Source: Jacaranda mimosifolia (taxonomy: Eukaryota > Streptophyta > Magnoliopsida > Lamiales > Bignoniaceae). Taken from it: a DNA stretch of 64,000 nt. The position numbers were made by a program, and so were the translations under genes. Position 1 is the first letter of the stretch; every line of letters starts with the position of its first letter. The notes beneath the pieces were generated by a model that was not told where the DNA came from, did no database searches, and saw only the letters and a program-made list of their open reading frames with translations. The stretch is taken from assembly GCA_018894105.1 (NCBI GenBank), contig CM032121.1:39650230-39714229 (forward strand), written 5' to 3'. Shown piece by piece: positions 12,746 to 26,288 of this stretch.

Positions 12746-13122
12746 GCAAATAAGTGCAGATAATTAAAGTTATTATACCATAAACAATAACCATAAACGG
12801 ATGCAATTCCTGACAGATATTACAATTCTGTATATATGTATATATGAGAAGCTTATTAATGCAACCAAATGCCTGTTAAGATTCATTGGAACAACATGAG
12901 AAAACAAAAAAAGGGTACTTATGATCTTCTTCAAACTAGAAAATACATATATCAGAATGCGCAACTATCAGAGTACTTGAAAATAGAGTACATATTCTCT
13001 AGCTTGAGTTAAGATATTGCTCGAGCTTACACAGTGAAACAGTGTGGCAAAGATACAGCCGGTGCTTTTCTCATATCTTTGAGCTCAGAATTTGCAAAAA
13101 GCCCAGTAAAAAGGCTATTGAA

Positions 13123-15125
13123 CTAGTTATAGAGACGGCATTTTCCAGTTCCAGCACATACTGAGCACTCATCTTCCTCGCCGGCAACATGGCTCAAGCA
13201 ATGAGTGATTCTGTCATTCACCACGTCCTGTAACACCGATTAGTAAGTGATTATACCGTCAGCAGCATCACAAATATTCATTCCATACTAGATTGGGAAC
13301 AAGTAAAAACTCCACAATGTCTCAGATAATAGCTAGGTTAATGTCAATATACATTAACTGATGATAATTGTTATAGGTCCTGAAGAGGAGAAATGCTGAC
13401 AACATTTGTTATAAGAAAAGGATTGAAGATTATCATGATATATCCTATTCAGAAAATGTATCCATGTATTTTCCAGGGAAATAACAAGAAAAAGGATGAG
13501 TTAGCAAACAAAACGAAAAGGTCAAACTCCTTATAGTTTAAAATTTTCTAACTGCAAAGGATCCACCCTCTATGAAGACTTAAAAGTTATAACAATTTTA
13601 TCCTCCCCTAATAGCCTTAATTTACTTGTTTAAGTTTTAGATGAACACAATCGAAAGCCAATAAGCGAAGCAAAGAAAATGGGTAAACTCATACCACCAG
13701 CAGTTCGTGCAGACCAAGAGGGGCAGTAATAACATATGACACCCCTGGATGCTCCTTTGCAGCTTCAGCTGTTAAAGATGGAATATCCTGTGAAATTGCA
13801 ACTGCCGTCAAAGAATATGATTATCCAAGCATCAACTTCATTATATGGCATTTCAAGCTCTGGTATCTAGTTACCTGATGCCAATGTCTTCCAGGAAACA
13901 AGAAAAACGGACTCACTATAACACGCTGCGCCCCTCGTTGAACACATGAGTTGAAAGCATCCTTGATAGACGGCTCAGCCAGTTCCTAATGACAATGGAA
14001 GAGATTGGGATGAATCAACGTTCATATCCAGAAGAACAGTCTTTTTGTCAACAAAGCAAAAATCCCACTGATAGTCATTAATAAGCTGAGTTCTTGTATC
14101 AGTATGTGCATTCATATGAATAATTGATACCATGTGAGCAGGCTCCACGATGGGATATTTGGTTTTCTCTCTGAACATAACCACAAACTCATCTGAACAA
14201 ATAACAGAAAAGCAAAGAGGGTATCAATGACAACACTGGATATAATCGGGTAAACCAATCCTCTGATATTGTCTAAAACTTGTAAAATCACCAATTTGTC
14301 TTACAAGCGTTCTACTAAATACTCTGCTGTCTGAACTGTGAACCGTCCTTAATCACCGGAAGCATCAAAACTATTTTCAGTTGGGGGGTGGGGGGGGGGG
14401 GGGATGGGGGAGATTTAGTGCTTGTAGATTATCCTGATTTACTCAATCGCATATCATCTTTTACCTCTAGTTTTGCTATGGTTGATTGAAATTTAGGCAC
14501 ATAATATACAAATTACAGCTAAAAATAACTGTGAGGAATTGAAAACCTGTTTCTCAAGCATATTCTGCTCCTAAATACACGAAAACTCAAATTCACCAAG
14601 TTTTCGGCTCACAAATGAAAATTTGAGAACTAAAAACTATGCAGCATAAAGAAAAAAATAAAAGAAAAAACAAAAACAAATGCTTACTTAGCATAAGATT
14701 AGACTCCTTTCGACGTGAACCATGGTCGACAATGATGACGCCATCACCTTCAACAACCCCTTTAAGCGCTTTCCTGAAGCCACCACCATTTGCAGTGGCC
14801 ATACACAATCTTGAGGGTAAATATTTGCTTTTCACGGGGTCTCCATGCAATTTCACAAAATCAGGAATTCCCCAACCAGGGCTTCTCCCAATTTCTCTTC
14901 TAGTTGTAGGGTTTAATTCCAGGGAAGGAAAAAAGAAAAATGGCAGTTTAAGTTTCACAATATACTCTCACAAGTACCCTGAAGTGGAAATTTGCCCACA
15001 AAAAAAAAAAAAAAAAAAAAGAAGAAGAAGAAGAAGAAAAGAAAATTCACATACTATTAAACATAATTTAAATAAAGATAGTGAAATCACCTGCTGAAAC
15101 TGAGTGAAGAAGATGATGCCTCCAT
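13123..15125 (-). CDS. SIRB: Sirohydrochlorin ferrochelatase, chloroplastic (SirB)
   Basis: Inserts Fe2+ into sirohydrochlorin, the last step of siroheme synthesis in plastids; siroheme serves nitrite and sulfite reductases. Six exons join in phase to 205 residues (minus strand): 15125-15091, 14899-14688, 14192-14131, 13985-13875, 13787-13695, 13227-13123. The single CbiX-type domain has VDHGSRRKESN (His 71) and GRHWHQDIP (His 137), the expected metal-site histidines. The C-terminus has Cys 192, 195 and 201 (ECSVCAGTGKC), matching the 2Fe-2S motif known for plant SirB. The first exon gives only 12 residues (MEASSSSLSFSR), and the acceptor of exon 2 (CAACTAG|AAGAG after a pyrimidine tract) was chosen because it alone keeps frame. 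An alternative N-terminus reading from a Met near 14958 cannot be excluded. Confidence 0.9.
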
Positions 15126-15357
15126 TATCGTTTTCTCCAGCTCCTGAATTCTCAAGCTTTGCTCGGTGGGTCTTTTTCCTTTTTCTTTTTCTTCTATTTT
15201 TCATTTTTCCCTTTTTCGGATTTTATTACCTATTTATGCCAGTGGGCCGTTCAGAACCAGTTATAACTGAATGGTCCAGTCCCAGCTCCAGGAACGTGAT
15301 GGATCCCAGTATATAATTAGTGTAGGTAGCTCTGGCCCAATTCTAAAACATTAAATC

Positions 15358-16066
15358 TAAGGTTGTCAATGCATCGGATTTTAATCCAAATTCGATCTGA
15401 ATTTTATAATTTTTAATCGATTAAAATATTTGATAGATTAAATCTAATTATAAATATTCGTAATTCAAAATAAGTAGATCGGATATGAAATTAAGCAATT
15501 TTATCTGTCAAAGATCCGAATCCAAATTTTAATAATTTTATATTAAATTAATACTTTTATATAAAATATTAATAAAAATTTTAAACTAAACTCTTTATAT
15601 TATGTTGGTCTAATGTCTATATTATGCTATTGATATTGAACCTTAATCTAAAAATAAGTGGCATACTGAAAAAAAAAAAAAAGCAAATATAATAATATAT
15701 AATAATAGTTTACCTATGTATTAATATAATGTTATATAAGGATTTAGTATTCAAATATTTAACTTTTAGGCCAACATATGATAAAAAGTTATTAAAATTT
15801 CAAATATGAGGTTAATTTACTTTATAAATACAATATTTTTATACAATCCAAAATAAAAAAGAAAAAGAAAATATATATATATATATATATATATGAAATT
15901 GGGTCAGATTCTTTTATCAGATTTCGGATATCATCGGATTCAGATATGATATTGACTAATAAAAATCTTATAAGACATCAAATTGGATTCGAATATAAAT
16001 TTTGATAAGCATATTCAAATTTGGATATGACTGATTCAATCTAATTCTGACCCGTTGATAGCCCTA
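15358..16066. mobile_element. hAT-type non-autonomous element
   Basis: Starts TAAGGTTGTCAATGCATCGG and ends CCCGTTGATAGCCCTA, an imperfect inverted pair of the common plant form AGGGCTGTCAATGG. The flanks ATTAAATC and ATTAAAAT look like a worn 8-base target duplication. The inside is AT-rich without a transposase. The same family starts again at about 63768. Confidence 0.6.
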
Positions 16067-17072
16067 ATTAAAATTAAAAGTTGTAAATTATTAAAAAATT
16101 TAACAAGTTACAACCATATATATATATATATATTGGCCTTTTTCGTCGTTTTTGTCCGCATAAAATTTTGTTTTTATAATTAATTTGTATTTGTTAAAAT
16201 TTCTTACAATACATTTGAACAATAAAATTTGAAAGGATAAATTATAACAAGACTTGAATTTGATCACATCTTTCTCTAGTAAAACTAATTGTTTTAACAA
16301 CCCAATAAGTTAGTAGTCAATGATGGAATTTCTCATCTGCAAACAATGTAGATGAAAACTCAACTAATAAAGTTGTCCAAATCTTGCACAGTGCTATATA
16401 ATCAATTAAATCATCCAACAAATCAAAGTCAACAGTGTCAAACAATATTAAACATTAGAACTTAAGTTATGAGTGCATAATGCAATGCACACTCATATGT
16501 ATGTGTTAATTTTTCAAAGCAATGAAAGGTGGTATATGGTGGAGGCATTATGTTAAAGCTTAACAACAAATGATTTGGTATTTGTTAGCATTACCAAACG
16601 ATGATTTTGATGGGACTTCCCACCTCCCCCTTTTATCAACCAATAATGGCAACTAAAACTAATGGCTATGTTTGGTTACATTGTGTCAGTATTTGTTCTG
16701 GCAGAATATAACCAAAAATGTACTGTGATTTTCTCCCAAAATGGCTACTTAAAATGTTCAGATTATCCCTACAATTAAAGTAGCAAAAACCGAAAAGTTC
16801 CACACATTTATATATACATATATTTATATATCATAATATTTTATTACTGTATAATAATAAAAAATATTACTAAAATTTATTTACATCCTTAAAACCCAAC
16901 AAAAAAAAACATTAATTTAATTGCTACAGCAGAATTTATTTTCTCCCAAAATATAAACAAACATAACAAAAATTTCCAAAATAATTTTCTAATTATTCCT
17001 ACAACATAAACAAACATATATCACATTCCCCAATACAAATTTCACATTCTTCAATCCTACTCCCAAAACTTA

Positions 17073-17554
17073 AAGCCTGTTTGATTTTATTTTTTGGAAC
17101 CATTTTCATTTTCTAGTGAAAATGCATAGTGAAAAGTTAGTTAGAAAATGTGTTTTTGAAAATGGAGTTGTGTTTGGATGTATTGTTTAAAATTTTAGGT
17201 TTATATAGTTGTGAAAATGAGATGTATTTGGATGTTTTTGTATTAAAAGTTGTGTAGTTTTTAAATTTGAATTAATGATGTGATGTGTAATTGTTTAAAA
17301 AAATAATATTATAATTTGAATTTGAGTTTATAATATTTTTGCGGTAAATGTTGTTTGAGAAGTGTTAGGAAGATAAAAAAGTATATATAGATAATAATAT
17401 GGGGGAAATAGGTGTGAAAATGGAGAAAAAAATGTAAAAATGAATGTTTTGAGAATGAAAATGTATGAGCAAATTGTGTAAAAGTTGATAGTTTTTTATT
17501 TTTATTTTCAGCAGAAAATAAAAATGGGGTTTGAAAATTAAAACAAATGGGCCC
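17073..17554. mobile_element. Tourist-like MITE (PIF/Harbinger) in repeat unit A
   Basis: Ends are AAGCCTGTTTGATTTTATT and AAAACAAATGGGCCC, flanked by TTA at 17070-17072 and 17555-17557. Length about 482 bases, no coding capacity. Confidence 0.7.
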
Positions 17555-18553
17555 TTATTCTCCCAAAACATATCATTTATATCCAAGTATTACCAAATAT
17601 TAACTAAATAGTAGTACACTGCATTCCTTTTTTATTTTTATTATCTCTTTAAACTCTTGAAAAATTAGATGGCGAAAATATGCTTTGAGAATAATTTGGC
17701 AAAATTACAATTAAAACGCAGTACACTTTAAGATAATGAACCATCACACGTAATATCAGCAGATCAGAAATTGTAGAGCTATAAGTGACTAAAAGGGACC
17801 ACTTTGAAGACTCGAACAATTTTTCTAAGTATACATAATTTCGAATTAGAAACCCATTGCATTTGCTCCAATTACAAAATTTCGAGTGAATTCTCAAAGA
17901 CACATTAATATAGCAAAAACTTGTTTGATGTCTACTTTGTTTGTTAATAGAAACTTGAATTCTCTAATCTTTTAACTAATTTACCTTTTTTAAAATTTTT
18001 AAAGCTAATTTGTTACGTTGATTCTTTTCCAAAAAACTGATCTTATAAATATTTTCACATTGTATTTATTTTATATTTTAGTAATTTAATTTTAAAAAAT
18101 AAATAAATTAACAATTGTACAATATTGTATAGAGAAACAGACCTACGCTTGGTTGGTTATATTCTGCCAGTATTTGTTCTGGCAGAATGTAACCAAACAT
18201 GTACTATGATTTTCTCCCAAAATGGCCACTCAAAATGTTCGGATTATCCCTACAATTAAAGTAGCAAAAACCCAAAAGTTTCACACATTTATAAATATAT
18301 ATATATTTATATATCATAATATTTTATTACTATATCATAATAAAAAAAATTACCAAAATTCATTTACATCCTCAAAACCCAACAAAAATGCATTGATTTT
18401 TCTACTACAGTAGAATTTATTTTCTCTCAAAACATAAACAAACATACCAAAAATTTCCAAAATAATTTTCTAATTATTCCTAAAACATAAACAAATATAC
18501 ACCGCATTCCCAAATACAAATTTCACACTCCCTATCCCCACTTCCAAAACTTA

Positions 18554-18832
18554 GGGCCCGTTTGGTTTTATTTTCTAAAGCCATTTTTATTTTCTAGTGA
18601 AAATGCATAATGAAAAGTTAGTTAGAGAATGTGTTTTTGAAAATAGAGTTGTGTTTGGATGTGTTGTTTAAAATTGTATGTTTATATAGTTGTGAAAATT
18701 ATATGTATTTGGATGTTGGGTGTTTTTGTATTAAAAATTATGTAGTTTTTGAATTTAAATTGATGATGTGATGAGTATTTGAAAAAATAAGAAAATAAAA
18801 ATATAGTTTCAAAATTAAAACAAACGGGTCCA
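18554..18832. mobile_element. Tourist-like MITE, shortened copy in repeat unit B
   Basis: Starts GGGCCCGTTTGGTTTTATT and ends AAAACAAACGGGTCCA, flanked by TTA at 18551-18553 and 18833-18835. Compared with the copy at 17073 about 200 internal bases are missing. Confidence 0.7.
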
Positions 18833-19972
18833 TTATCCCAAAACATTCATATCAAAATATTACAAAAGATTAACTAAATAGTAGTACATGGTGTTCCTTT
18901 TTTATTTTTTATTATCTCTTTAAACTCTTGAAAGTTATATGGCAAAAATACGCTTTGAGAATAATTTGGTAAAATTACAATTAAATCGCAGTACACTTTA
19001 AGATAATGAACCATCACACATAATATCAGCAGATCAGAAATTTTAGAGCTATAAGTTACTAAAAGGGACCACTTTGAAGACTCGAACAATTTTTCTAAAT
19101 AGACACATTTTCGAATTAGAAACCCACTGCATTTGCTCCAATTACAAAATTTCGAGTGAATTCTCAAAGACACATTAATATAGCAAAAACTTGTTTGATG
19201 TCTATTTTGTTTGTTGATAGAAACTTGAATTTTCTAATCTTTTAACTAATTTACCTTTTTTATTTTATTTTTAAAGCTAATTTATTACGTTGATTCTTGT
19301 ACAAAAAACTGATCTTATAAATATTTTCACATCGTATTTATTTTATATATTAAAAAAAATTAAAATAAATTAACAATTGTACAATATTGTATAGAGAAAT
19401 AGACCTACACTTGGTTGGTTATTAAATTCAATGGTGGAGTATGAAATTGGATTATGATAGGTTGGAGGAAATTTTCAATGGAGTAATAAAATGCGCAAAA
19501 TCCAAAAGAATACCAACAAGAAGGGGCAAAATCAATAAAAAAATTTATTATTTTTTTCCATCTTACTCTCAATTTAATATAAATAAATTCAAATTAACTA
19601 AATATTCGTATCAAAATCTTTTTGAATTAGAAAACATAATTGACAATTAAAAGTAGCACATTATTCCTCTCATATTACAGATGGGGAGAGGGTGGGAGGG
19701 CTTGCTGGTTGTCTCTCTATTTTAATATTAAAATCTCTATCTTAATTTAATTGATATTTAAATATATAAAATATTTTTAGAAAATATTTAATTATAAATT
19801 ATACATATTTTAATATATATTTGTAAAGTAAATTATACGATGAAATACAAATTGAAACAGATGATAAAAGTGATTTATTTGCCAGTTCAGCTATTGATGC
19901 TTTTCTTCAACCCCATACCAACCAATTCACTCAAGCAACATTAATGCCTTTATTACACTGTTTATCCCCTTA

Positions 19973-20423
19973 GGGCTTGTCTGCTTGGGCATATAGGATT
20001 AGCAGGGATTAATATGCTAGTGATACATAAGCTAGAAATAGTATCCAAAACTATGTAATCTATTGTTTGCTTTGATTTAAGAAATTAATGATATCCCATG
20101 CTTAATACTATTTAATGTTTGGTTAACAAGATTGCTCAATGTGATTACACTTTGTAATGTCCAAAATGTCATAACTTTTAAGAAGGTAAATTTTCAAAAT
20201 TTTGCAGAAGGTGTTGAAGATAAGATTTTTATGAGGGTAAGAGTGTCATTTTCATTATTTATCATATCAAATTTGAAAGGATGGAAAACAAATCAAGCCA
20301 AGATGACTTAATCCAAAATCTAGCCTGGCAAATGTATCATGAACCATAAAAATATAAAGCAAATAAGAGATAAAGTTTGAAAGTGGATTTTTCAAACTTT
20401 TATCCAATGAAGCAAACAAGCCC
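19973..20423. mobile_element. Tourist-like MITE (PIF/Harbinger)
   Basis: Inverted ends GGGCTTGTCTGCTT and AAGCAAACAAGCCC (13 of 14 match) are flanked by TTA at 19970-19972 and 20424-20426. About 451 bases, non-coding. Confidence 0.8.
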
Positions 20424-20539
20424 TTAGAATAACAATTCAACTATAAAAAAACATCATAATTTTATTAAATTGATATTTCTGTTCTCAATCATATTAATCT
20501 CAACTCCTATTGGTAAAAAACATTTAATTTTTTTTTTTT

Positions 20540-20845
20540 TTGAGAGGATATTACGCATGACAAAATTTATTCTTTTAATAAGTTAATATTATTTTATTAT
20601 TAAATCAAGTAAATTAAGTGACATTAGTTTTTCTATTATGCGGGTGGTCTCATTTTCAACGCGAACATGTGTTGTTTCTCTAAAACAAAAATAAAAAATT
20701 AAAATATAAATTATATAATCAAAATACACATAATGTGTATAACGATTCATATTTGGGTAAATACAATACCTCTCACGTAATAGAAAAGACTGCATATTTG
20801 GGTAAATACAATATCTCTCATGTAATAGGAAAGACTGTTATCGTT
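20540..20845 (-). repeat. tRNA-derived SINE, reverse orientation, diverged
   Basis: Shares GAGAGGATATTACGCATGAC-like and TTTTAATAAGTTAATATTATT blocks with the better preserved reverse copy at 56530-56713. An internal segment (TTTGGGTAAATACAATA, 20752 and 20793) is repeated, together with CTCATGTAATAGG-like box-B flanks. Confidence 0.5.
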
Positions 20846-21049
20846 GGCTAAACATTTAAATTAATTGAGTAATTTGAGTTTTACTTAATAGTGAAAATTA
20901 AGATGGTGTTCTTGTAAATGAAGGGTAAAGCGATTTCCAGCAAAACACGCAATGAAGCTGCGAGAAGCCCGTAGGTGCTTAAGACGCACTACTCCGACTT
21001 CCTCCGACTTCCACTCATATGTTCTCACTTTCCAAGTCAAGTCTTCTCC

Positions 21050-21085
<36 letters not shown>

Positions 21086-21508
21086 GTTCTGTTTTTGCTT
21101 CATTTCCAAGTAGAGGATTTTGCATAGCTTTCACGGGATTCTCGAAGATATCGTTCGAGATTCTCGGCTTTTTTTTTTTTTTTTTTGCTGTCGTCGTCTT
21201 ATTCTCTCGTAGCTCGTGGAGCTGCTACTCATCTGCCAATCCGTGATGATTTCACGGAATTCTAGAATTTATGCTGAAATTTGAACATTTTTAATCTGTC
21301 TTCGGATCTGTTTATTTTATGTGCGAGTAATGTAAATGCAAATGAATGGAGTTTAGGCAGGAGAAAATACTGTGTGTTACACTCGATGAAGTGAAAAATG
21401 TAGTGTCGGTGTGGAGAGATTGATTTATGTGGTGGACACAGTAAATTTTACTAGAATTTAGAGTTTTGGAAATACTTATGCCCTAAATTTGGATCTCGTT
21501 TAGAACGG

Positions 21509-24500
21509 ATGAAGCGGAGGTTGAATTCACAGAAATTCCATCACAGATGGAGGAGGAAGTTTTTTGCTGTGTTTTTACTTGTGTTTTGTTTCACGACCTT
21601 CGTGTTGATGGAATCGCTGTACAGTAGAATCAAAATGCTGAAGTTAATAGCTCCGCCTTTACAAAAGCCGAAAATTGCTTTTCTCTTTATTGCTAGGAAC
21701 CGGATTCCGCCTGACATTGTTTGGGATGTATTTTTTCGGGTAGTTGTTTTGCTTATCTTTCTATTGCAGTGTTGTTACTTTTACTTTAACTGATCATAAT
21801 TCATTTATTGCCTTTGATCTTATTTTCGTTGTTGGTTCATTCAGTTTATGGTTAGGGTGTTTATTATAGTGGCAGGACAAATTCTATTAGTTTCCTCATT
21901 TAGAACTTCTCTGGAAACTCTGAAAGTTGGGGAAAATTATTGTTTACTTCTGTAACTCAACCAAGTAGGTTTTAGATTTTTCAGAATTGTGGGAGAAGGA
22001 TTTCAGTTGTGTTGTTTGAAAAAACCAAAAATAGAAGCACTGTATCATTTACAACCTCTGCATGTATAATTGTTCGTTGATTTGGTGCCTGCGAGACTAC
22101 ATGTTTTATTCTTGTGTTTTCGGTTTTTGGCAGCACGATACTCGCATTTTGTCGGGGGTATATTTGAGCACATTGTTACTGAATGTGGGGTTGATGGCTT
22201 TTGGACTTATGAGTCACTTCAATGGAAATTAGTTGTGTTAAATGCTTTTCTTGCAGACTCTTAATGACTTTGTGAAACAGTGATCAGTAGATTATTCGCA
22301 GTGTTCTGTTGTTGTCACTTGTTTTGGCAGATTGTAAATCAGTTTTACATGTGTCGTTACTAGCGTCACTAACATCAATTTTGAATCTAAGGCAATCATG
22401 TTGCATTCTCTGTTTATATAGTTGATTCAGTTGAACCATATATGTGTTCCACACAGATCTTCCATTTATATCTATGAAACTTTTGTCGTTTTGCAGGGTG
22501 ATGCAGAGAATAGATTTTCTATCTACGTTCATTCAAGGCCTGGGTTCTTGTTGAACACGGCAAAAACAAGATCGAAATTCTTCATAGATCGTCAAATTAA
22601 TGATAGCATACAGGTTAATCTTTTTTGAAGATTAGATCTTCTTAAACAGTAACAATTTACATGAACTGCTTGATGCACTCATCCATTGGTACTGCCTTGT
22701 AAGATCCCTTGGCCTTGGTTCTATTAGTAATTCACATGAAGATGAGATATATCCATCTTGATATTCTATTAGTATTGCTTCTACTCATGTTAGTGAACTT
22801 TATAGCAGAACCTTGATGTTTACGTTATCTCTGCATCTTGAATGATATGTAGCAAGTGATGTTTTATTAGGTAGATTGGGGAGAAGCAAGCATGATCCAG
22901 GCAGAGCGTATTTTACTTCAAAATGCAATGATGGATCATTTCAATGAGCGGTTTGTTTTCCTCTCAGACAGGTAGAAATCTGATTTCTGCCATGAGAGAT
23001 TCTAATATGTCTCTTGATCACCGTTCTAATATGCTTTTTGCATTTCTGAAAGTTTTTATAGCTATTATTGTTAGTCCCCTGCAGTATCTAGTAATAAAAA
23101 ACTGTGTAATTGATGTGCTTTTCTCTATTTTCTTGATACAGCTGCATACCTCTATACAATTTCAGCTACACATATGACTATATAATGTCTGCCTCAACTA
23201 GCTTTGTGGACAGGTATTGGGGATGCAATTAATTATTTCCTCTATACAACAAATTATCTTTTAAGTATCTTATGAACAAAATTTCCAACTCTGGTTGATC
23301 TTTCCTCCTGCAGAAGTAATATTTCTTTGATTTTCTGTTTATTTCCTCCTAAATCATCTCTCTTCCTTTCCATATTTTCACTTCGAAAACCGACATTAAA
23401 ATAAGTGGCAATACATATAATTATGTACGTATTTGTATGTCCATCAGCTTACAGAAACTTGCTATTTCTTTAATCATGGGAACAGCTTTGCTGATACAAA
23501 AGAAAGTCGTTACAATCCGAGAATGGATCCAGTGATTCATGTTGACAACTGGAGGAAAGGATCTCAGGTAAATAGAGCCTCACAAAGAGAAAGGGAATAT
23601 GAAAATGAAAAAAAAAAAAAAAAAAAAAGAGAGAGAGAGAGAGAAAAACTATTCAGTACCTATTTCTAGTTTCTAGCTTGTTATATCTGTCTTTTGTTCT
23701 TGCAGTGGGTTGTTCTGACCAGAAAGCATGCAAGGATTGTAGTTGAAGATGAAAATGTATTTCCTATGTTTCAGTTGCATTGTAAGGCAAGTGTCTTTAT
23801 CATATGTTCTGCATCTGAAAACAGAAAAATGCTTGTATATTTAATTGAAGAGTCCCTATCTCACATATATGGAGAGAGAATAGTATTAAGTACAAAATGG
23901 TATGCATATGTATAACTAAAATAATTAAATACAAAATAAGGTAAATATTCTAACTAAACCAAGGGAAATATTCTAACAGCATCATCTTGTCATCAAGAGT
24001 TGAATGTATTTGTGGGGACATGATGATTTGTCTTGCCACAGTGAGGAAAACTAAATATTCTAACTCTACTGCAATGGTAGAGGGCTGAAACATTCAATGC
24101 TAAATTATGAGGTTTAAATATCTTAAGGAGTTAGTTACTATGACCTTTGATATCTTTATACACAGTTCTGACCAAATGCCTGCTTACTTCTGAAACATGT
24201 AGAAAAATGTTAATTCAGACGTGCATCTCACAAGAGACACACTATATATATATGCATGTGTGAATTTGTTTTCCCATAACATTCTCAAATGTTCGTAGGT
24301 ATCTATGGAACATCATTTTATTGATATTTTTGTAACTTGGTTCTTTTTTCTTTACTTTGCAAACAGAAAAGGTCTTTACCTGAATTTTGGCGGGACCGCC
24401 CCCTTGTAAGTGTTCTCACTGTTGCTCACTTCCTTTCGTTCCTCTTTCTGAAACATGTGATATTGGCACTGATGAGAAATTGCTGATGTTTATAAGTTTT

Positions 24501-25429
24501 ATTTTATTTTATTCTATTCTATTCTTTTTGGTGATATCATGTTCATGATTAGTTAAAATTAGACTTATGGGAACAAGGTTTTACTCTGTCAATTATGTTA
24601 TTTGCAGCCTGCTGATGCATCTAAGGAACACAACTGCATACCTGATGAACATTATGTTCAGACCTTGCTTTGTGTACGTTGATCCTTTTTTAGTCAACCT
24701 GATCAAATCATTCAACCAACGTTGCCTGCATATTATCACTGTCAACTGATTTTGTCTTGTTTTATTTCTTTTCCATATTCAGCAAAAAGGCCTGGAGGGA
24801 GAAATTACTAGAAGGTCATTGAGTCACAGTTCTTGGGATCTCTCATATTCCAAAGATCCTAAAAGGCGAGGATGGCATCCGGTGACTTACAAGTTGGCTG
24901 ATGCTACTCCCTTGCTTATCCAATCAATCAAGGTATCTTTCTCTGCTGAGATGGGTTTTGTCATCTTCCCATGTTCTGATTTTTATGATGTTGTATAAAG
25001 AGCACTCGCGATTAAGTATTCAGACAGACATGAAGCCAGCATGAAAACAATTAATAGAGTAATGTTTCACATAAATTATGCGTAAGGCTTCATATTTTTT
25101 ATCACTTCTCCAGGACATTGATAACATCTATTACGAGACTGAGTACAGAAGAGAATGGTGCACTAGCAAGGGGAAACCCTCTCAATGCTTCCTCTTTGCA
25201 AGGAAATTTACAAGGCCTGCTGCCCTGCGGCTTTTTAATATGGTAAGTTCATTCTATCTGCAATCTATTTCTTTATGATGAGGATTATAGGTGACAGGCT
25301 ACACAGACATAACACGAAATATAGTAATAAATGAAAATCTACAAAGAAAACTTCCGTTTCCTCGATAAAACGCATTGCTCGTGGCTGCAGTCTGCTTTGG
25401 GAGTTTTCACGAAGCAACAAAGAGACTGA
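21509..25429 (+). CDS. GT14 glycosyltransferase-like protein (DUF266, core-2/I-branching type, BC10-like)
   Basis: Type II Golgi membrane protein of family GT14. Plant members such as rice BC10 act in cell-wall or arabinogalactan glycosylation; the acceptor of this one is unknown. Eleven exons join in phase to 368 residues: 21509-21739, 22497-22613, 22871-22971, 23142-23213, 23486-23567, 23706-23786, 24367-24405, 24608-24673, 24783-24932, 25114-25242, 25391-25429. A basic tail (MKRRLNSQKFHHRWRRK) precedes one membrane anchor (about 18-36). Family blocks in order: AFLFIARN-like (IAFLFIARNRIPPD), FSIYVHSRPGF, VDWGEASM, FVFLSDSCIPLYNF, DSFADTKESRYNP, WRKGSQWVVLTRKHA, EHNCIPDEHY and FLFARKFTRPA. 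Intron 6 uses GCAAGT as donor. The 5' leader around 21.0-21.5 kb may contain another intron. Confidence 0.92.
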
Positions 25430-26249
25430 TATAGGAGGAGTAAAGGATCAACTGACAATCAGAATTTGTGACAACGTGAATAAACTAGAAAGTTATCAGT
25501 ATAATATTAAGATGAATATGGAAAATGAGTTGTATCAAGTTAGTGCTGTTGTAATAATTAATAAAGGTGATCATATTAATATATTATTTCTTTATTTTAC
25601 AGATTGGAATATTAAAAAAGCCTACATCCTTTTTGATATGTTTTTTAGAGTCTTTCCTAAAATGTCCTTATTTTTCTTTTTAATTCCCATTCTATATATA
25701 GTAACTACCATCCCTCCCTAACAGACCCCCTCCCCTCATTATTACTGCTACGTAATATATAGTCCCTGTAAAGGCTATACATATACATATTTTCATTTCT
25801 GTCAACTTCTTTTTGCAGGTATGATTTCTCCTATTCAATGTATACTCTTTGTTTTTTTAACCTTTACCTATATTATTTTTTTCAAAGATGCACGAATAAT
25901 TTTTTCATTGATGTTAACAATTTTTTTATTTTTTTTCTCTATGGTAGCAATTATTTTCAAACTACTTTGAAAACATTAGTTTTTTTTATAATACACACCC
26001 ATTGAGCATGTACTGATTGCTAGTTAGGTTATAATTAATTTTTCTTTGTTTGTCTTCCAAGGTTTTTTGATTAGTCTTATTTTTATCACCTTCTCAGTAA
26101 TCCTTGCTCAATTTCTGAATTTATGCAATAAAGTTGTTAGAACGCAATTTTGAAATGCAATATCAAAATGATGAAAAGACGAACAAAAGAATATAATGGA
26201 AATACATATAAAGTCCTGGTGAAACACACTGAAATAATAAGTATAAATT

Positions 26250-26288
<39 letters not shown>

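Larger units (their letters stand above)
16665..19424 (+). repeat. Direct tandem duplication, units about 1.5 and 1.27 kb
   Basis: Unit A runs from about 16665 to 18160 and unit B from about 18160 to 19424. Both open with TATTTGTTCTGGCAGAAT, then TCTCCCAAAATGG, and both end with GTACAATATTGTATAGAG and CTTGGTTGGTTAT. Both contain a Tourist-like MITE at the same place, so the MITE came before the duplication. Unit B is shorter mainly because its MITE has lost about 200 bases. The matching minus-strand frames (17649-17903 and 18874-19173) are a by-product of the repeat. Confidence 0.8.
15126..21508. other. Transposon-rich intergenic region
   Basis: No host gene was found. It holds a hAT-type element (15358-16066), a tandem duplication (16665-19424) with an embedded Tourist-like MITE, another Tourist-like MITE (19973-20423), a reverse SINE (about 20540-20845), and, from about 20.9 kb, the promoter and 5' leader of the GT14 gene with a (CT)n run at 21055-21083. 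Confidence 0.6.

Noticed and set aside
14639..15097. Plus-strand frame of 152 codons
   Set aside because: Runs across SirB exon 2 in antisense and into poly-A/GAA repeats; Lys/Arg-rich by repeat.
17649..19173. Two similar minus-strand frames (17649-17903 and 18874-19173) as paralogous small genes
   Set aside because: Their likeness comes from the tandem duplication; no domain, and the N-terminal likeness decays without frame conservation.
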